Part shown: positions 17,160 through 26,305 of the stretch, piece by piece
How positions within the stretch are numbered: the stretch's first letter is position 1
Layout of the letters: every line of letters begins with the position of its first letter
Assembly: GCF_041224545.1 (NCBI RefSeq)
Contig: NZ_JBGFGP010000145.1
Location: 1 to 64,000 of the forward strand
DNA length: 64,000 nt
Source of the DNA: Sedimentitalea sp041224545
GTDB taxonomy: Bacteria; Pseudomonadota; Alphaproteobacteria; Rhodobacterales; Rhodobacteraceae
Reading direction: 5' to 3'
Program-made: the position numbers and the translations under genes
Notes under the pieces: model-generated
Databases searched by the model: none
What the model was told of the DNA's origin: nothing
What the model saw: only the letters and a program-made list of their open reading frames with translations

Positions 17160-18385
17160 TGGGCATCTCCCGAGGTTGGCCAGGGCCGCGAGATCGAGCG
17201 CAGGGCATCCACGTCGTATTGCGCATAGATGGTCGTGGTCATCGCGGATCGGTGACGTAGCACATCTCCGATCTCGGCAAGCGAAGCGCCCTTCCGCAGC
17301 ATGTCGGTGGCCAGACTGTGCCGGAGGATGTGTGTGCCGATATAGGCTTGTGGCGGGCTGATACCGGTCGCGTCATAGGCATCCCGCAGTATCCAACGAA
17401 GGATTTGAGCGTCTTTGAACTTCTTGAACGGCGGTTTTGCAGAGACGAACAACGCCCGATCCGGCCCCCGGCGTTCATTCTTTATGTAATCGACTATCGC
17501 CTCGCCAACCTCCACCGGCAGTGGCATCCGGTCGTGAAGCTGTCTTTTGCCCCGGATCAGGATTTCACCGGCGCGCCAGTCGATGTCGTCCAGCTCTATC
17601 GCCGTCACTTCCGGTGCCCGAAGACCGAGCCGGGCGATCAGCATCAGCATTGCATAGTTGCGCCGACCCGTCTTCTCGTGATTGCGAACCACCTCGATGA
17701 GACGGTTGACCTCTTCAGGCTCAAGATATCTCGGAATGCCGGTCGGCTTCGGTTGTCGCGCCTTTGGCACGGCGTTGCTCAGATTGCGCTCGGTTTTGCC
17801 GCTCCAGAACAGGAACTGGAACAGGTTGCGAAGATGCGACGGGCCGGTCTTGTCACGCGGCGCGTTTTGCTCCTTCCGCAACCAAAGTATGAACCCCGTG
17901 ATGTCGTCAGGCCTTATGGTGTTGAGATCGCCCAGACCGGCACCAAACTTGGCGGTCAGGAACCGGTCATAAAACCGAAGGCAGTGATAGATGGTGTCCT
18001 CGGACAGGCCGCGCTGGACGCGGAGATAGGTTTCGTATTCCCGTTTCAGACAAGCCCTTGGCGACATGTCCCGCGGCGGGTCGGAGCGCGGTGGCGCGCC
18101 CGCGTTTTCAATCAGGTAATCCCAGAACCGATTGATGCGGTATCGACAGTACTTTTTGTCCTTCACAGAAGCGGCGTCGATAATCGGCACCATCAGTTGG
18201 TCCATGCGATCTTCGGTCAAGTCAGCGGGGCCGAGGTTTGCCTTCAGCATCGCAGTCAAAAGCGCTTCGGCTGTGGTCCTGTATTGTTTGATAGAGTGGC
18301 GGCTGTACCCCTGATCCTGGATCTGTGAAGCAAAGCGCTCCGCGCGATCTGGTCCGATGTTATTTTCCATAAGTATTTCCTTCAC
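17156..18385 (-). CDS. RIT tyrosine recombinase, first gene
   Basis: 409 residues, the largest and first of the trio. The catalytic domain shows LGLRAPEVTAIEL (Arg), HILRHSLATDMLR (HxLRH), LRHRSAMTTTIY and the following YAQYDVDALRS segment holding the tyrosine. A long N-terminal region of about 190 residues carries the DNA-binding domain. The promoter must lie between 18386 and the right terminal repeat at 18567. Confidence 0.92.
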   Translation of the reverse strand: MKEILMENNIGPDRAERFASQIQDQGYSRHSIKQYRTTAEALLTAMLKANLGPADLTEDRMDQLMVPIIDAASVKDKKYCRYRINRFWDYLIENAGAPPRSDPPRDMSPRACLKREYETYLRVQRGLSEDTIYHCLRFYDRFLTAKFGAGLGDLNTIRPDDITGFILWLRKEQNAPRDKTGPSHLRNLFQFLFWSGKTERNLSNAVPKARQPKPTGIPRYLEPEEVNRLIEVVRNHEKTGRRNYAMLMLIARLGLRAPEVTAIELDDIDWRAGEILIRGKRQLHDRMPLPVEVGEAIVDYIKNERRGPDRALFVSAKPPFKKFKDAQILRWILRDAYDATGISPPQAYIGTHILRHSLATDMLRKGASLAEIGDVLRHRSAMTTTIYAQYDVDALRSISRPWPTSGDAQ

Positions 18386-18566
18386 TTGGTTGGTTGAAGG
18401 CTGTGCTTATGGCAGAGGACGGGTGTGTATGGCCCTGTCCGAAATGTGCACATGGCGGTTTTCCAGATCGGACTTCCTTAGTTTGAAAGACAGGCGTTCT
18501 CTACGACAGTCTTATGCAGCCTGAAAACGCAAGAAACCCGAGCAAATAGGCAATCGCCAGCAGAAA

Positions 18567-18595
18567 CGCGGCATAATCAGAACATCGGCATTATG
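18567..18595 (-). repeat. RIT right terminal inverted repeat
   Basis: 29 bases, reverse complement of the left repeat at 15135-15163 with a single mismatch. Its outermost CAT is also the interrupted His codon of ardC. Confidence 0.85.
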
Positions 18596-19195
18596 CGTGA
18601 CCTCGTGACAGAGCGTCGCCGTGTAGTGCTGCGCGGAAATGAACGCGGACACGGGCGGCATCTGGATCCGATCCTCCGACGGGATATAGCACGCCCTTGC
18701 ACCGCCATGCGTGACATTGGCCCCGACCGCTTGGAAGAATGCATCAACTTCCGGAAGGGGACGCGTGCCAAGATCCTCCTGCACCTCGGGGTGGTTGTAG
18801 AATTCTTCCGGCAAACCTTCGATCTGGTCGGCGTTGAAGACGCGATAGGCGCGGGCGTAGGGGATCGCGACTGCCTCACCGTCGTCATTCTCGCGCTCGA
18901 CGGTCCCGTATTTCACCACCGTCGATGATTTCTGACCCGTGCGCACATGTGCGCCAAGGTCCTTGGCCTGTTTGAAGGTGAACCAGTGCGCCGAGCCGAA
19001 CCCGTTTGCGTGGGCGGCAAGCCAGAGCATCAGCACATTGATCCCCCGATAGGGTTCGCCATTCGCCCGCAGCGGGAAGGTCCCGCCCTGCTCGCCACCG
19101 GACCAAGGCTTGCGCCACGGCGAAACGCCCGCCTCCATCGCCTCGATGATCTGGTTGGTGACGTGCTGGTAGATGTCGAAATCCGATTTAGCCAT
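18593..19195 (-). pseudogene. ardC: ardC antirestriction gene, 5' part
   Basis: 201 codons up to the insertion. The N-terminus (MAKSDFDIYQHVTNQIIEAM, then GVSPWRKPW and YRGINVLMLW) is the single-stranded-DNA-binding domain of ArdC/TraC-primase type. The metalloprotease-like region begins TATLCHEVTH and is then cut. ArdC proteins protect incoming plasmid DNA from host restriction. The ATG at 19195 is chosen because homology starts there. Past the junction the frame would add some 27 foreign residues encoded by the RIT element. Confidence 0.88.
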
Positions 19196-19626
19196 TTGTG
19201 GCCTCCTGACTGGTGGGACGGGGAGGCTTGGTGCCCTCCTTCCGCCGATGGGCTGCGCCTCGGCCACCTGATCCGACCGAAAACGCATGTTTTCGGCGGA
19301 ACAGAGTGGGAGAGGGCGAAGCCCGACCCACGGGCCTGAACCGGACAGTCAAAGGATCGGAGACGAGGTTGGTGCGGCCCGCAGGCCGGAGGCCGAGGAC
19401 ACGGTCCTCGTCGGAGACGACGCGCCTGCGCGGCGCTTGTCTTTTGACTTTCCGGGGCAGGTCTGTTGGGCGGACCAGATCAAAGGAAACTGCCAGGGCT
19501 GGGGTGAGCGGGCGCCGGCCCGTCGATCCCCTGCCCTGACCTCTGAGGACACGTGACCCGCGCAATCCGCGCGGGTCTCTTCTGATCTTTGCGAGCAGTC
19601 CAAATGGACGGGGCCGCCGAGGGCCA
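19196..19626. other. non-coding stretch upstream of ardC
   Basis: Very GC-rich. The several open frames have plasmid-shadow character (Arg/Pro/Gly-rich, no ribosome binding sites). One 8-bp hairpin, ACCCGCGC/GCGCGGGT, lies near 19556-19577. It probably holds the ardC promoter. Confidence 0.4.
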
Positions 19627-19779
19627 TCAGCCCTCCTCCGGCGGCCGATTCAGGTTGCGGGAATAGCTGACCTCGACCTTCAGGAAGCCAGGGACGCTGA
19701 GCGCGACCGAGATCTTGAGGGTCGCCTTTGTGGCAAGGCTTCGCAGGATTGAGCGCAGACGGGCGATGATCTTGTTCAT
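19627..19779 (-). CDS. 50-residue basic protein, unknown
   Basis: MNKIIARLRSILRSLATKAT then a beta-rich LKISVALSVPGFLKVEVSYS and the tail RNLNRPPEEG. AAGGAG lies 7-8 bases ahead of the ATG, which is the main reason to accept it. It has an amphipathic basic N-terminal helix and no cysteines. It is the only supported gene in a 1.6-kb gap. Confidence 0.55.
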   Translation of the reverse strand: MNKIIARLRSILRSLATKATLKISVALSVPGFLKVEVSYSRNLNRPPEEG

Positions 19780-20793
19780 TGTGTGCTCCTTTCGGTGATG
19801 GATGATTTCGGGAGATCACCGCAACGGCCCAGAGCGGACGGGTGCACCGCCTGCGGTCGCAACGAAGCGCAGCGCAGTGGAGAAGGGCTTGCCCTTGCAC
19901 CGGGCCGTGGCCGGCGCATGCTCTCCCAATCAAATCGCCACACCGCGAAGGCGCTTGCGCACATTGACGGATGCCCGAACCTGCGCGTTCCTTCCTGCGT
20001 GGCCTTACCACCCCAAACCGACCGCGAAATGCGGGCCAGACCTTTGGCCGAGACGGAGGCCCCTGAGCGACCATTCGGCCGCGCTGAGGGCTGGCTCGGA
20101 GAGACGGACCGCAGCGCTCTCGGCCGAAGGGAGCTCGGGGGTGTCCGGCTCGGGGTGGAGGCCGGCGCCGCCGGCCGGAACCTCGGCACGCGGTCCCGCG
20201 CCTGCGCGGGATTGGCCCAGACCCAACGTCCCGCCACGGTTTCCCACAGGCCCCTCTCTCGATACTTGGGGTCTCGTTCGGGGCCTGCTCCGGCCTGAAA
20301 CTCCGCTCCCAAGGTCGCTCCATTCCAGGCTGGAAAACCGCTCGCCCCCAACCCGGCGTCGCACATCGACCCGTCGGAGATTTGGAGCTGAATTGCAGTC
20401 GCAGCGCGCCCTCCAAACGAGGAATTCGCGCAAAAGCTGATCTTCAACCGTTACCCGGGGCTGGGACACATTCAAAAACATATCGACTTTCAGTGGCTTG
20501 CCCTGACGCTGATTGGCGTCTTTCCGCGCAACGATGGAACAGCAAGGTTCAACCTCAGACTGTTTCAAAGTAGCAATTCCGGGCTCGGCTCTTGGTGGTG
20601 AATGCCCACGATGACCGCTTTTCGCGACTGTCTCAGTGAGGCCGCGAAGACCGGCGTCATGGACTTCTGACCGAGAGCCAGCGTGACGTTCTCAGCCAAC
20701 CGCTTCTTCCCGAGCGGCGAGCCGACACGACCCGTTGCGCCGCCGGGCACCCAACCTGTGGCACGACACAGACGAACCAAGAAGGAGGTATAA
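19780..20793. other. 1-kb GC-rich gap without a supported gene
   Basis: Long frames exist on both strands but have no ribosome binding sites, are rich in Arg, Ala, Gly and Pro, and overlap each other in a way expected from GC-rich non-coding DNA. No repeat array was found by eye. It may hold promoters for the genes at both ends or decayed sequence. Confidence 0.4.
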
Positions 20794-21093
20794 ATGGACC
20801 AATCGAGCGAGGCTGTCCGACAACCGAAGCGCGCCCTGCTACTCGGCAACAGGGTGCGCCAGTTCATCAAACGCGGGGGCCGCCTGCGCTACGAACCCCA
20901 TAAGGACCCCACGAACGGCAAGACCGTCTGGGTCGTCATGGGCGTCTTCCCTGACAAGACGGAAGAGCCGGTGTTCACGACGTCGTCTGGCGAGCACAAG
21001 CACTTCCGCTCGGCCGATGCCATGATCCAATATCACAGCCAGATGTGCCCGGATGAGGATGTGCTGATCGTTCCGATGCCCACGAGCCATTAG
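20794..21093 (+). CDS. 99-residue conserved-looking protein, unknown
   Basis: A strong AAGGAGGT lies ahead of the ATG. The protein has a basic N-terminus (RALLLGNRVRQFIKRGGRLR) followed by a mixed domain with WVVMGVFPDKTEEPVF and a His-containing end (HKHFRSADAMIQYHSQMCPDED). No family recognised. It is one of the few plus-strand genes in this block. Confidence 0.65.
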   Translation: MDQSSEAVRQPKRALLLGNRVRQFIKRGGRLRYEPHKDPTNGKTVWVVMGVFPDKTEEPVFTTSSGEHKHFRSADAMIQYHSQMCPDEDVLIVPMPTSH

Positions 21094-21285
21094 CTCACGG
21101 ATTGGAATGGCCCCTCCTGGGGCCATTTCGCCGCGTTAGCGGCTCCCGCGCGGACAGCGCCAGTCCTGCCGGGGCAGGGCCTCGTGTCCTGACACGGCAG
21201 GACACCAAAAGGGCCGCCTCAAACGAAACGGCCCCGCCGAAGCAGGGCCGGAAGGAAGGGCCGCCTGAAGGCGACCCTCTCTCGG

Positions 21286-22215
21286 TCATTCATCCGATGC
21301 CTTCTTCGCCGGATCGGCAACCCGCATCACGGTCAGTCCCTTCGCCTCGGCCTTCTGCCCGAGGTTCAGCGCCACTCCGTTGCCACCGAAGAGCACAACA
21401 CCCGTCGCGGCGAACTTGTCGTCGAGCATCTCATCGTTGCACTTGAACGGAGCCGCCCGGCCGTGCGCGGACCAGCGCGGATCGAAGCGCGCCTGCGCGA
21501 CGCCGCGCGCCCGCGCCCACCGTGCCGCGATCATCTCGGCACCATGCTTGCCGCCCTTGTGGCAGAGGAAGATCTCCTGATTGCGGTTCTGCCGGATCCG
21601 ATCCCGAACCTTGTCAAGCGTGTTGAAGATGACGTCGATATCGGTCCAGTCAGTAGCGCCCGAGACGATCAGGGGCACCCCCTCGACCTTCGACTTCGTA
21701 GCCGTTTCGCGATCATGCTGTTCCAGGAGCTGCTGGGCCTCGAAGACCGCCCCGGTCTCCTGCGCCCGGACGCTCGCCCGCGAGCCTGCAGCCGGGATGA
21801 AGGCATGGCCGGTCTCGACCTCGTAGCATTCCGCCGCCGCCTCGGCCATCGTCTCGACGGCTCCGACGATTTCCCTCAGCTGCAGGAAGCGGACCTGGGC
21901 CTCTTCCAGCGCGGTCTCCGCGATCTCCGATCCGTCGTGCGATTTTGCGAGTGCTCCGATCTTATCGGCGGTGCGGTCAAGCTCCTTGCCGAGGGCGACC
22001 TTGCGGCGCTGCAGGATCGTGGCGAACCCATGCGCGAGCGGTTCGATCTCGCCCTCGAGCCCGGTGCCGCGCAGCTGCCCGAGCAGCGCCTCGAAGGTCT
22101 CTCGGGTGATGCTGTCCTTCAGAATGTCATCTTCGGGGATCGGCAGGACGGCACCCTTCTCCGTCAGCCCGAAGAGTTCGATGGTCTCGTAGGCGGTTGC
22201 GTTGTCGTAAGCCAT
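21286..22215 (-). CDS. DUF2493 domain protein (SLOG/Rossmann-like)
   Basis: 309 residues. The C-terminal part (about 175-290) has the DUF2493 pattern: PLIVSGATDWTDIDVIFNTL, then FLCHKGGKHGAEMIAARWA and the late VVLFGGNGVALNLGQKAEAKGL, which form a nucleotide-binding loop and Gly-rich turn. The N-terminal helical half is typical of the plasmid version. The ATG at 22215 has CTGGAGA upstream and is where homology starts; the open frame continues to 23193 but that extension is low-complexity shadow. DUF2493 proteins are thought to bind nucleotide ligands; no pathway is known for this one. Confidence 0.8.
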   Translation of the reverse strand: MAYDNATAYETIELFGLTEKGAVLPIPEDDILKDSITRETFEALLGQLRGTGLEGEIEPLAHGFATILQRRKVALGKELDRTADKIGALAKSHDGSEIAETALEEAQVRFLQLREIVGAVETMAEAAAECYEVETGHAFIPAAGSRASVRAQETGAVFEAQQLLEQHDRETATKSKVEGVPLIVSGATDWTDIDVIFNTLDKVRDRIRQNRNQEIFLCHKGGKHGAEMIAARWARARGVAQARFDPRWSAHGRAAPFKCNDEMLDDKFAATGVVLFGGNGVALNLGQKAEAKGLTVMRVADPAKKASDE

Positions 22216-23166
22216 GTCGGTATCTCCAGATGGTTGTGGAGCCACCACGTGAGTGTGGGGGCATGGCCGTACGTCTGGTTCACCGAATCTGTCCGGGTCA
22301 GGGACGGCGAAGCCGCCGGCTTGCCGGGCGCAAAAGTTTTCCGGGCGCGCCGACAACCACGGGCGCGCCGTCGACCACTGGGCTGACACCTCCGCGCTCA
22401 CCGCCCTTGCCGAAAAGTTTTGCGATCCTTGAGGCGGGCTGATTTGGGGGCCATCCGGAGGATATGCTTCCGCGCTCATGTGTGTGTGTTTGACGGTAGG
22501 TTTGCCCGACACGAGCAGGCAAACGCCGCGACCGGACGCGGGAGACGGATGAAGTGGAGGGATGGTTTTGGCCTCTGGGCAAAACAGACCGGAGCGCAAT
22601 CCGTCGGAGCGGCCGGGGAGCGACGTGCTCGCGAGGCGGGCAAACCGGGGATCTGGGCGCGACGCCGCGGTGAGGCCGCATGGCCGAATGCGCGATCGGC
22701 CAAGGGCCGATATCTCCCCTGCGACACGCGAAGCCGAGAAGGGGAGGCCGTCAGGCATCTGGCGCCACGTTTGGAGCGACGACCGTCGCTCGCATTTTAT
22801 GCCGAGCCTGTTGCGATTGCCCAAGCAGGCCAAGCAGGCCAAGCAATGCAAGAGCCGAACAGAGTGGAAGGGGTATGCGCCATGACACCGAAGTGGCCTG
22901 AAATAACGGAGGGCCATCAGGATGGTTTTACATTGCACTGTCCTATTCTTCATATGCATTGCATCTGGCCGGACGACCATGCCGAAACGGATGTTCACTG
23001 CGGCGGGCGCGAGCGTCGACAGTGCGGACAAAGCGGAAGTTCGTCTCAGAGGACCCTGGCCACGAGTGGCCTGGCACTTGACCCAACGTTCTGCCGCTGA
23101 CATCGACGTTCGTGACGAATAACATTTTCCGCGTCGCCCTGCGCCCATCAATGAAAGGCCGTAGCC
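22216..23166. other. 950-base gap; no supported gene
   Basis: A divergent intergenic region between the DUF2493 gene and the phosphatase gene. It carries a short tandem repeat at 22822-22848. A 66-codon frame at 22922 has a GGAGG nearby but no recognisable product, and a 226-codon frame at 22420 is Arg/Ala-rich and lacks a ribosome binding site. Confidence 0.4.
22822..22848 (+). repeat. 9-bp tandem repeat, three copies
   Basis: CAAGCAGGC, CAAGCAGGC, CAAGCAATG in direct succession. Confidence 0.8.
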
Positions 23167-23994
23167 TTGCTCAGCGCCACTCATGTCGATCAATTGTGTG
23201 AACTTCTGCGCCGTGTCGGAGACGAGGAGTTACTTCCCAGGTTTCGGGCACAAGTCCCGAACCCTGTTCACGAAAAGACCTCGTCCTTCGACGTGTTCAG
23301 TGAAGCCGACGAAGCTGCCGAGGATCGCATTTCGGAAGCGATTGCCGTCATGTTCCCAGATGCGTTGATCGTAGGCGAGGAACGAACCGGCAATGCACCG
23401 GGAACCATAGAGAAGTTGGCTGATGCGCCAATCGCCTTCCTGATCGACCCAATTGACGGAACGAAGAATTTCACATCGGGGCTACCCCTCTTCGGAGCGA
23501 TGATCGCAGCGGTATCCAAAGGGGAGATCGTGTTCGCGGCAATTCACGAACCCATCACTGGAGGGACGGCAACTGCACTCCGCGGGGCGGGCGCGTGGCT
23601 TCGACAATCAGAATGTGATGACCAGCGTCTCAGGGTCGCCTTGCCCTGCGAGCCGGCCCGAATGAACATCGTTGCCGGAACGAACTTCCTGCCTCCCGAG
23701 CTTCGCCCGGTCGTCCAGAAGAACTTGTCGAAATTCGCTATGAACTTCTGGCTGCGTTGTGCGGCGCACGAGTACAGACTCGCCGCGAGCGGGAACTGCG
23801 AATTGTTGGTCTACAACAAGCTGATGCCGTGGGATCACGCCGCCGGGTGGCTTTTGCATCAGGAAGCTGGTGGCTTCAGCGCGCATTTCGATGGCTCCCA
23901 TTACAAGCCCTTCCACACCACAGGGGGCTTGATTTGCGCCACCGATCAAGACAGCTGGCATGCTGCGAGAGACTGCCTTTTCGGCTCCCTCTGA
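23167..23994 (+). CDS. inositol monophosphatase family phosphatase
   Basis: 275 residues. The Mg-binding motifs are present: VFSEADEAAEDRI, the GEER loop, DPIDGTKNF (motif A) and PWDHAAGWLLHQEAGG (motif B). The family removes phosphate from inositol phosphate, 3'-phosphoadenosine compounds or sugar phosphates; the substrate cannot be told here. The start is a TTG at 23167 with GAAAGG upstream; no in-frame ATG precedes the conserved helix. Codon use is less GC-biased than in the flanking plasmid genes, consistent with separate acquisition. Confidence 0.85.
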   Translation: MLSATHVDQLCELLRRVGDEELLPRFRAQVPNPVHEKTSSFDVFSEADEAAEDRISEAIAVMFPDALIVGEERTGNAPGTIEKLADAPIAFLIDPIDGTKNFTSGLPLFGAMIAAVSKGEIVFAAIHEPITGGTATALRGAGAWLRQSECDDQRLRVALPCEPARMNIVAGTNFLPPELRPVVQKNLSKFAMNFWLRCAAHEYRLAASGNCELLVYNKLMPWDHAAGWLLHQEAGGFSAHFDGSHYKPFHTTGGLICATDQDSWHAARDCLFGSL

Positions 23995-24168
23995 TTGGTT
24001 CTTGAATGCGCCTGTTGCTCTCCCGAACGTCGTGAATGGGCTCGCTGCCGACCTTCGCCGCACGCTGCCTGAACGGCGGCTTCGGCGCTAACGAGACAAT
24101 CTCGGCGCGGAGTCGAGCTTCCGCTCCCCTGTGCAACCCGCCAACCAAGGCCTGAAACGCCCGCGACC

Positions 24169-24675
24169 CTAATCGCCCAACATCCCAGCCGCGCGCATGC
24201 TGAACGCGGCCTGTTCCCGCCCGAAGCCGACGATGAGGTGATCGTGGACGGTGATGCTCATCACCCTGCAGGCGTCAACGATCTTCTGTGTCATGTCGAT
24301 ATCGGCCTGGCTTGGCTGCGGATCGCCGGAGGGGTGATTGTGACAGAGGATGAGAGCAGAAGCATCAAGCACGAGAGCCGAACGCAGGACCTCGCTGACA
24401 TAGACCGGGACGTGATCGATGCTGCCCCGTGACATGATCTTGTCACGGATCAGCTTGTTCTTCCGGTCCAACAGCAGCACCCGGAACACCTCGACCCGTT
24501 CGCGGACGGCGTTCAGAGCCAGGTAGTCGGTCAGCATCGTCCAGGATTGCAGCACGGCCGTGGCCCGAACATGCCTGCGCAGGATAACGCGCGCGGCGTC
24601 GATGGTCTCGATTTCGGCCTCGGAGAAACCCGGCGCGGGCGGATCGGTTATGTCGATCAGGTCATGTCGTGTCAT
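24169..24675 (-). CDS. RadC-like JAB domain protein
   Basis: 168 residues. The JAMM metal site is intact: the upstream Glu (RVEVFRVLLLDRKN) and HNHPSGDPQPSQAD. The protein lacks the N-terminal helix-hairpin-helix of long RadC, as in plasmid and island versions. Function is unknown despite the name; it accompanies ArdC and DUF2958 genes on mobile DNA. Confidence 0.88.
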   Translation of the reverse strand: MTRHDLIDITDPPAPGFSEAEIETIDAARVILRRHVRATAVLQSWTMLTDYLALNAVRERVEVFRVLLLDRKNKLIRDKIMSRGSIDHVPVYVSEVLRSALVLDASALILCHNHPSGDPQPSQADIDMTQKIVDACRVMSITVHDHLIVGFGREQAAFSMRAAGMLGD

Positions 24676-24715
24676 ATCGTTTCCAATGGTTTGAGAGTGG
24701 CGCGGCGGGCGGCGT

Positions 24716-24946
24716 TCAGAGCACGCTGGCGATGACGAGGCCGGATTTCATGGAAGCGCGGCCGCAGGCCTCGCAGAAGCCGGCGCGCTGATCTGGTTCG
24801 AGATCGGCGGTGTGATCGCAATCGGACGCCACGCAGATCGCGGGCACGACGCTGCCGAGCGTATGGTCTTCCAGAAAGTCCGCGACCTCGGCGTAGCCTT
24901 CGGCCTCGGCGAGCGTGACCAGCTTGGGATGGGCGAGATTGAACAT
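24716..24946 (-). CDS. 76-residue zinc-ribbon-like plasmid protein
   Basis: An N-terminal helix (HPKLVTLAEAEGYAEVADFL) precedes four cysteines spaced as CVASDCDH...GFCEACGR, which could bind one zinc ion. A conserved small protein of the plasmid block; no function known. Confidence 0.65.
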   Translation of the reverse strand: MFNLAHPKLVTLAEAEGYAEVADFLEDHTLGSVVPAICVASDCDHTADLEPDQRAGFCEACGRASMKSGLVIASVL

Positions 24947-25094
24947 GTGTCTATTCCTTTGATGGGGAGAAACGAAAAGAGGGGAGCCGCGCTCCCGCGG
25001 CGCCCCTCACGGGACCTGCCTCTTGGGGTAAGAGGCACGGGTGACAGGCGCCCCGGTTCCCCGAGGCGCCCTCGCGCAGCGGTAATGCTGCGCG

Positions 25095-25823
25095 TCAGCC
25101 CACCAGGGCGAGAGCGGTGTTGTCCGACCGCTCCTGGCCAACGCCCTCGACGAAGGGGATGATCGAGAAGGTCTGGCCACCGCGCTGCCCCTCGTTCTGC
25201 ACCGCGTTCACCCGCAAATCACCATCGGGCGTGTTGATGAGGAGCGAGACGTAGTCGTTCCCGGTGCGATTGCTCTTCGCCATCCAGGCCGAGCCGACGC
25301 GGATCGGGTGGCCCTTGGGCGAGCTGACCTCGATGCGGTAGTCGGGGTGGGTCTCCTCGGTCTTGAACGCGTTCTCGATCAGCATGAAGTCGAGATCGAA
25401 CATCATGTTGGCGACGTATCCGGCAAAGGCGTTGTCCGCATCCATCGCCGTCAGCTCACCCGAGATGGATCCGGATTTCATGGTGCTGTTCGAGACCAAC
25501 GAGATGATCTCATACTCGTCGCTCTGCGCCTCCCGCGCCTCCTTGCTCTGCACCGCATTGACGCGGAACGGGCCGAGGCCCACGTCGATCTGCATCGCGA
25601 GGTAGGGGTTGCCGGTGGTATTGCCGATCTCGTTCCAGGCCGTGCCGATGCGCACCTTGCGCCCGGACTTGTTGACGGCCGTCACGTCGAAATCCGGGCT
25701 CCGCTCGGACATCTTGGTCCGGGCCTCAAGCTGGATCGCGATGTCGAACCGGGTGGAGTGGATCATGCCAGTGAAGGCTGCGGCTGCGGTGTCGGCGGTT
25801 TTGGTCAGGGTTCCTGCGAACAT
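25095..25823 (-). CDS. DUF736-type protein, two tandem domains
   Basis: 242 residues containing two copies of a DUF736-like beta-rich domain (about 15-115 and 120-228). Each copy has the same ending pattern: R[KP]IRVGTAW-type strand, G-N-x-Y-x-x-[LM]-x-I-D/N, then F/LRVNAVQ. Single-domain DUF736 proteins are frequent on alphaproteobacterial plasmids; the duplication into one chain is less usual. No enzymatic residues are visible. Confidence 0.75.
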   Translation of the reverse strand: MFAGTLTKTADTAAAAFTGMIHSTRFDIAIQLEARTKMSERSPDFDVTAVNKSGRKVRIGTAWNEIGNTTGNPYLAMQIDVGLGPFRVNAVQSKEAREAQSDEYEIISLVSNSTMKSGSISGELTAMDADNAFAGYVANMMFDLDFMLIENAFKTEETHPDYRIEVSSPKGHPIRVGSAWMAKSNRTGNDYVSLLINTPDGDLRVNAVQNEGQRGGQTFSIIPFVEGVGQERSDNTALALVG

Positions 25824-25941
25824 GGGTCTTCTCCTTGGGTATACCGCTGCCCGGCTTCTTGCCTGAGCGCGCGGGATTGCTTTTCCGACCCCTCATGGGA
25901 TCGCAAAAACCCAAAGCCTCCTTTCCTTTCTCTCCTGCCCG

Positions 25942-26220
25942 TCAGCCCGTCCCGGCGTCAGGATGGCCCTCCGACGTCGCCCCTCGCACCTCCCTTCCCT
26001 GCTCCCCGTCTGCGCCACGCGTGGACACCGATATGAAGAAGTCGGCCTCGGCCCCGTTCAAACGACGGCCACTCCGGTCGGTCAGACCGATGGTGCTGCC
26101 GTTCGGCAGATAGGTGATGAGGTATTGGCCGAGGGCATCGCGATGCACCCGGTAGCCTTCGTTCGCCCAATGGACGGATTTGCCGGCATCCACGGCGGCC
26201 TTGATCTGCGTGACGTTCAT
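25942..26220 (-). CDS. 92-residue plasmid protein, unknown
   Basis: The conserved part reads MNVTQIKAAVDAGKSVHWAN, then YRVHRDALGQYLIT and STIGLTDRSGRRLNGAEADFF, a small beta-rich domain. The tail (about 25 residues) is low-complexity. The ATG at 26220 is preceded by CTGGAGA. No function known. Confidence 0.7.
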   Translation of the reverse strand: MNVTQIKAAVDAGKSVHWANEGYRVHRDALGQYLITYLPNGSTIGLTDRSGRRLNGAEADFFISVSTRGADGEQGREVRGATSEGHPDAGTG

Positions 26221-26305
26221 GTTGATCTCCAGTTCCAGTTTTGACCGCGGCAACGCGGCGCGCGGCCAGCGACGCCGCCGCCCACGTCCGATAGATCGGC
26301 ACCGC

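Larger units (their letters stand above)
15107..18592 (-). mobile_element. recombinase-in-trio (RIT) element inserted in ardC
   Basis: A 3.49-kb insertion carrying three overlapping tyrosine recombinase genes in one direction, bounded by near-identical 29-bp inverted repeats and by the trinucleotide CAT/ATG on both sides (15104-15106 and 18593-18595). This is the structure of RIT elements, which carry no transposase of the DDE type. The left end has an additional palindrome (15110-15131). The insertion point falls between the two halves of the ArdC HExxH-type region, so it destroys that gene. Confidence 0.85.

Noticed and set aside
20005..20568. 187-codon and overlapping frames in the GC-rich gap
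   Set aside because: No ribosome binding sites, Arg/Pro/Gly-rich, and competing frames on both strands.
22822..22848. CRISPR-like repeat
   Set aside because: Three contiguous 9-bp copies with no spacers; no CRISPR array or cas gene is in the window.
22922..23122. 66-codon frame with GGAGG upstream
   Set aside because: The product looks like no family, spacing is loose, and an overlapping minus-strand frame is equally open; left as unsupported.
22216..23193. N-terminal extension of the DUF2493 frame
   Set aside because: The extension is Arg/Ser/Pro-rich without family resemblance, and a ribosome binding site lies at the internal ATG (22215).
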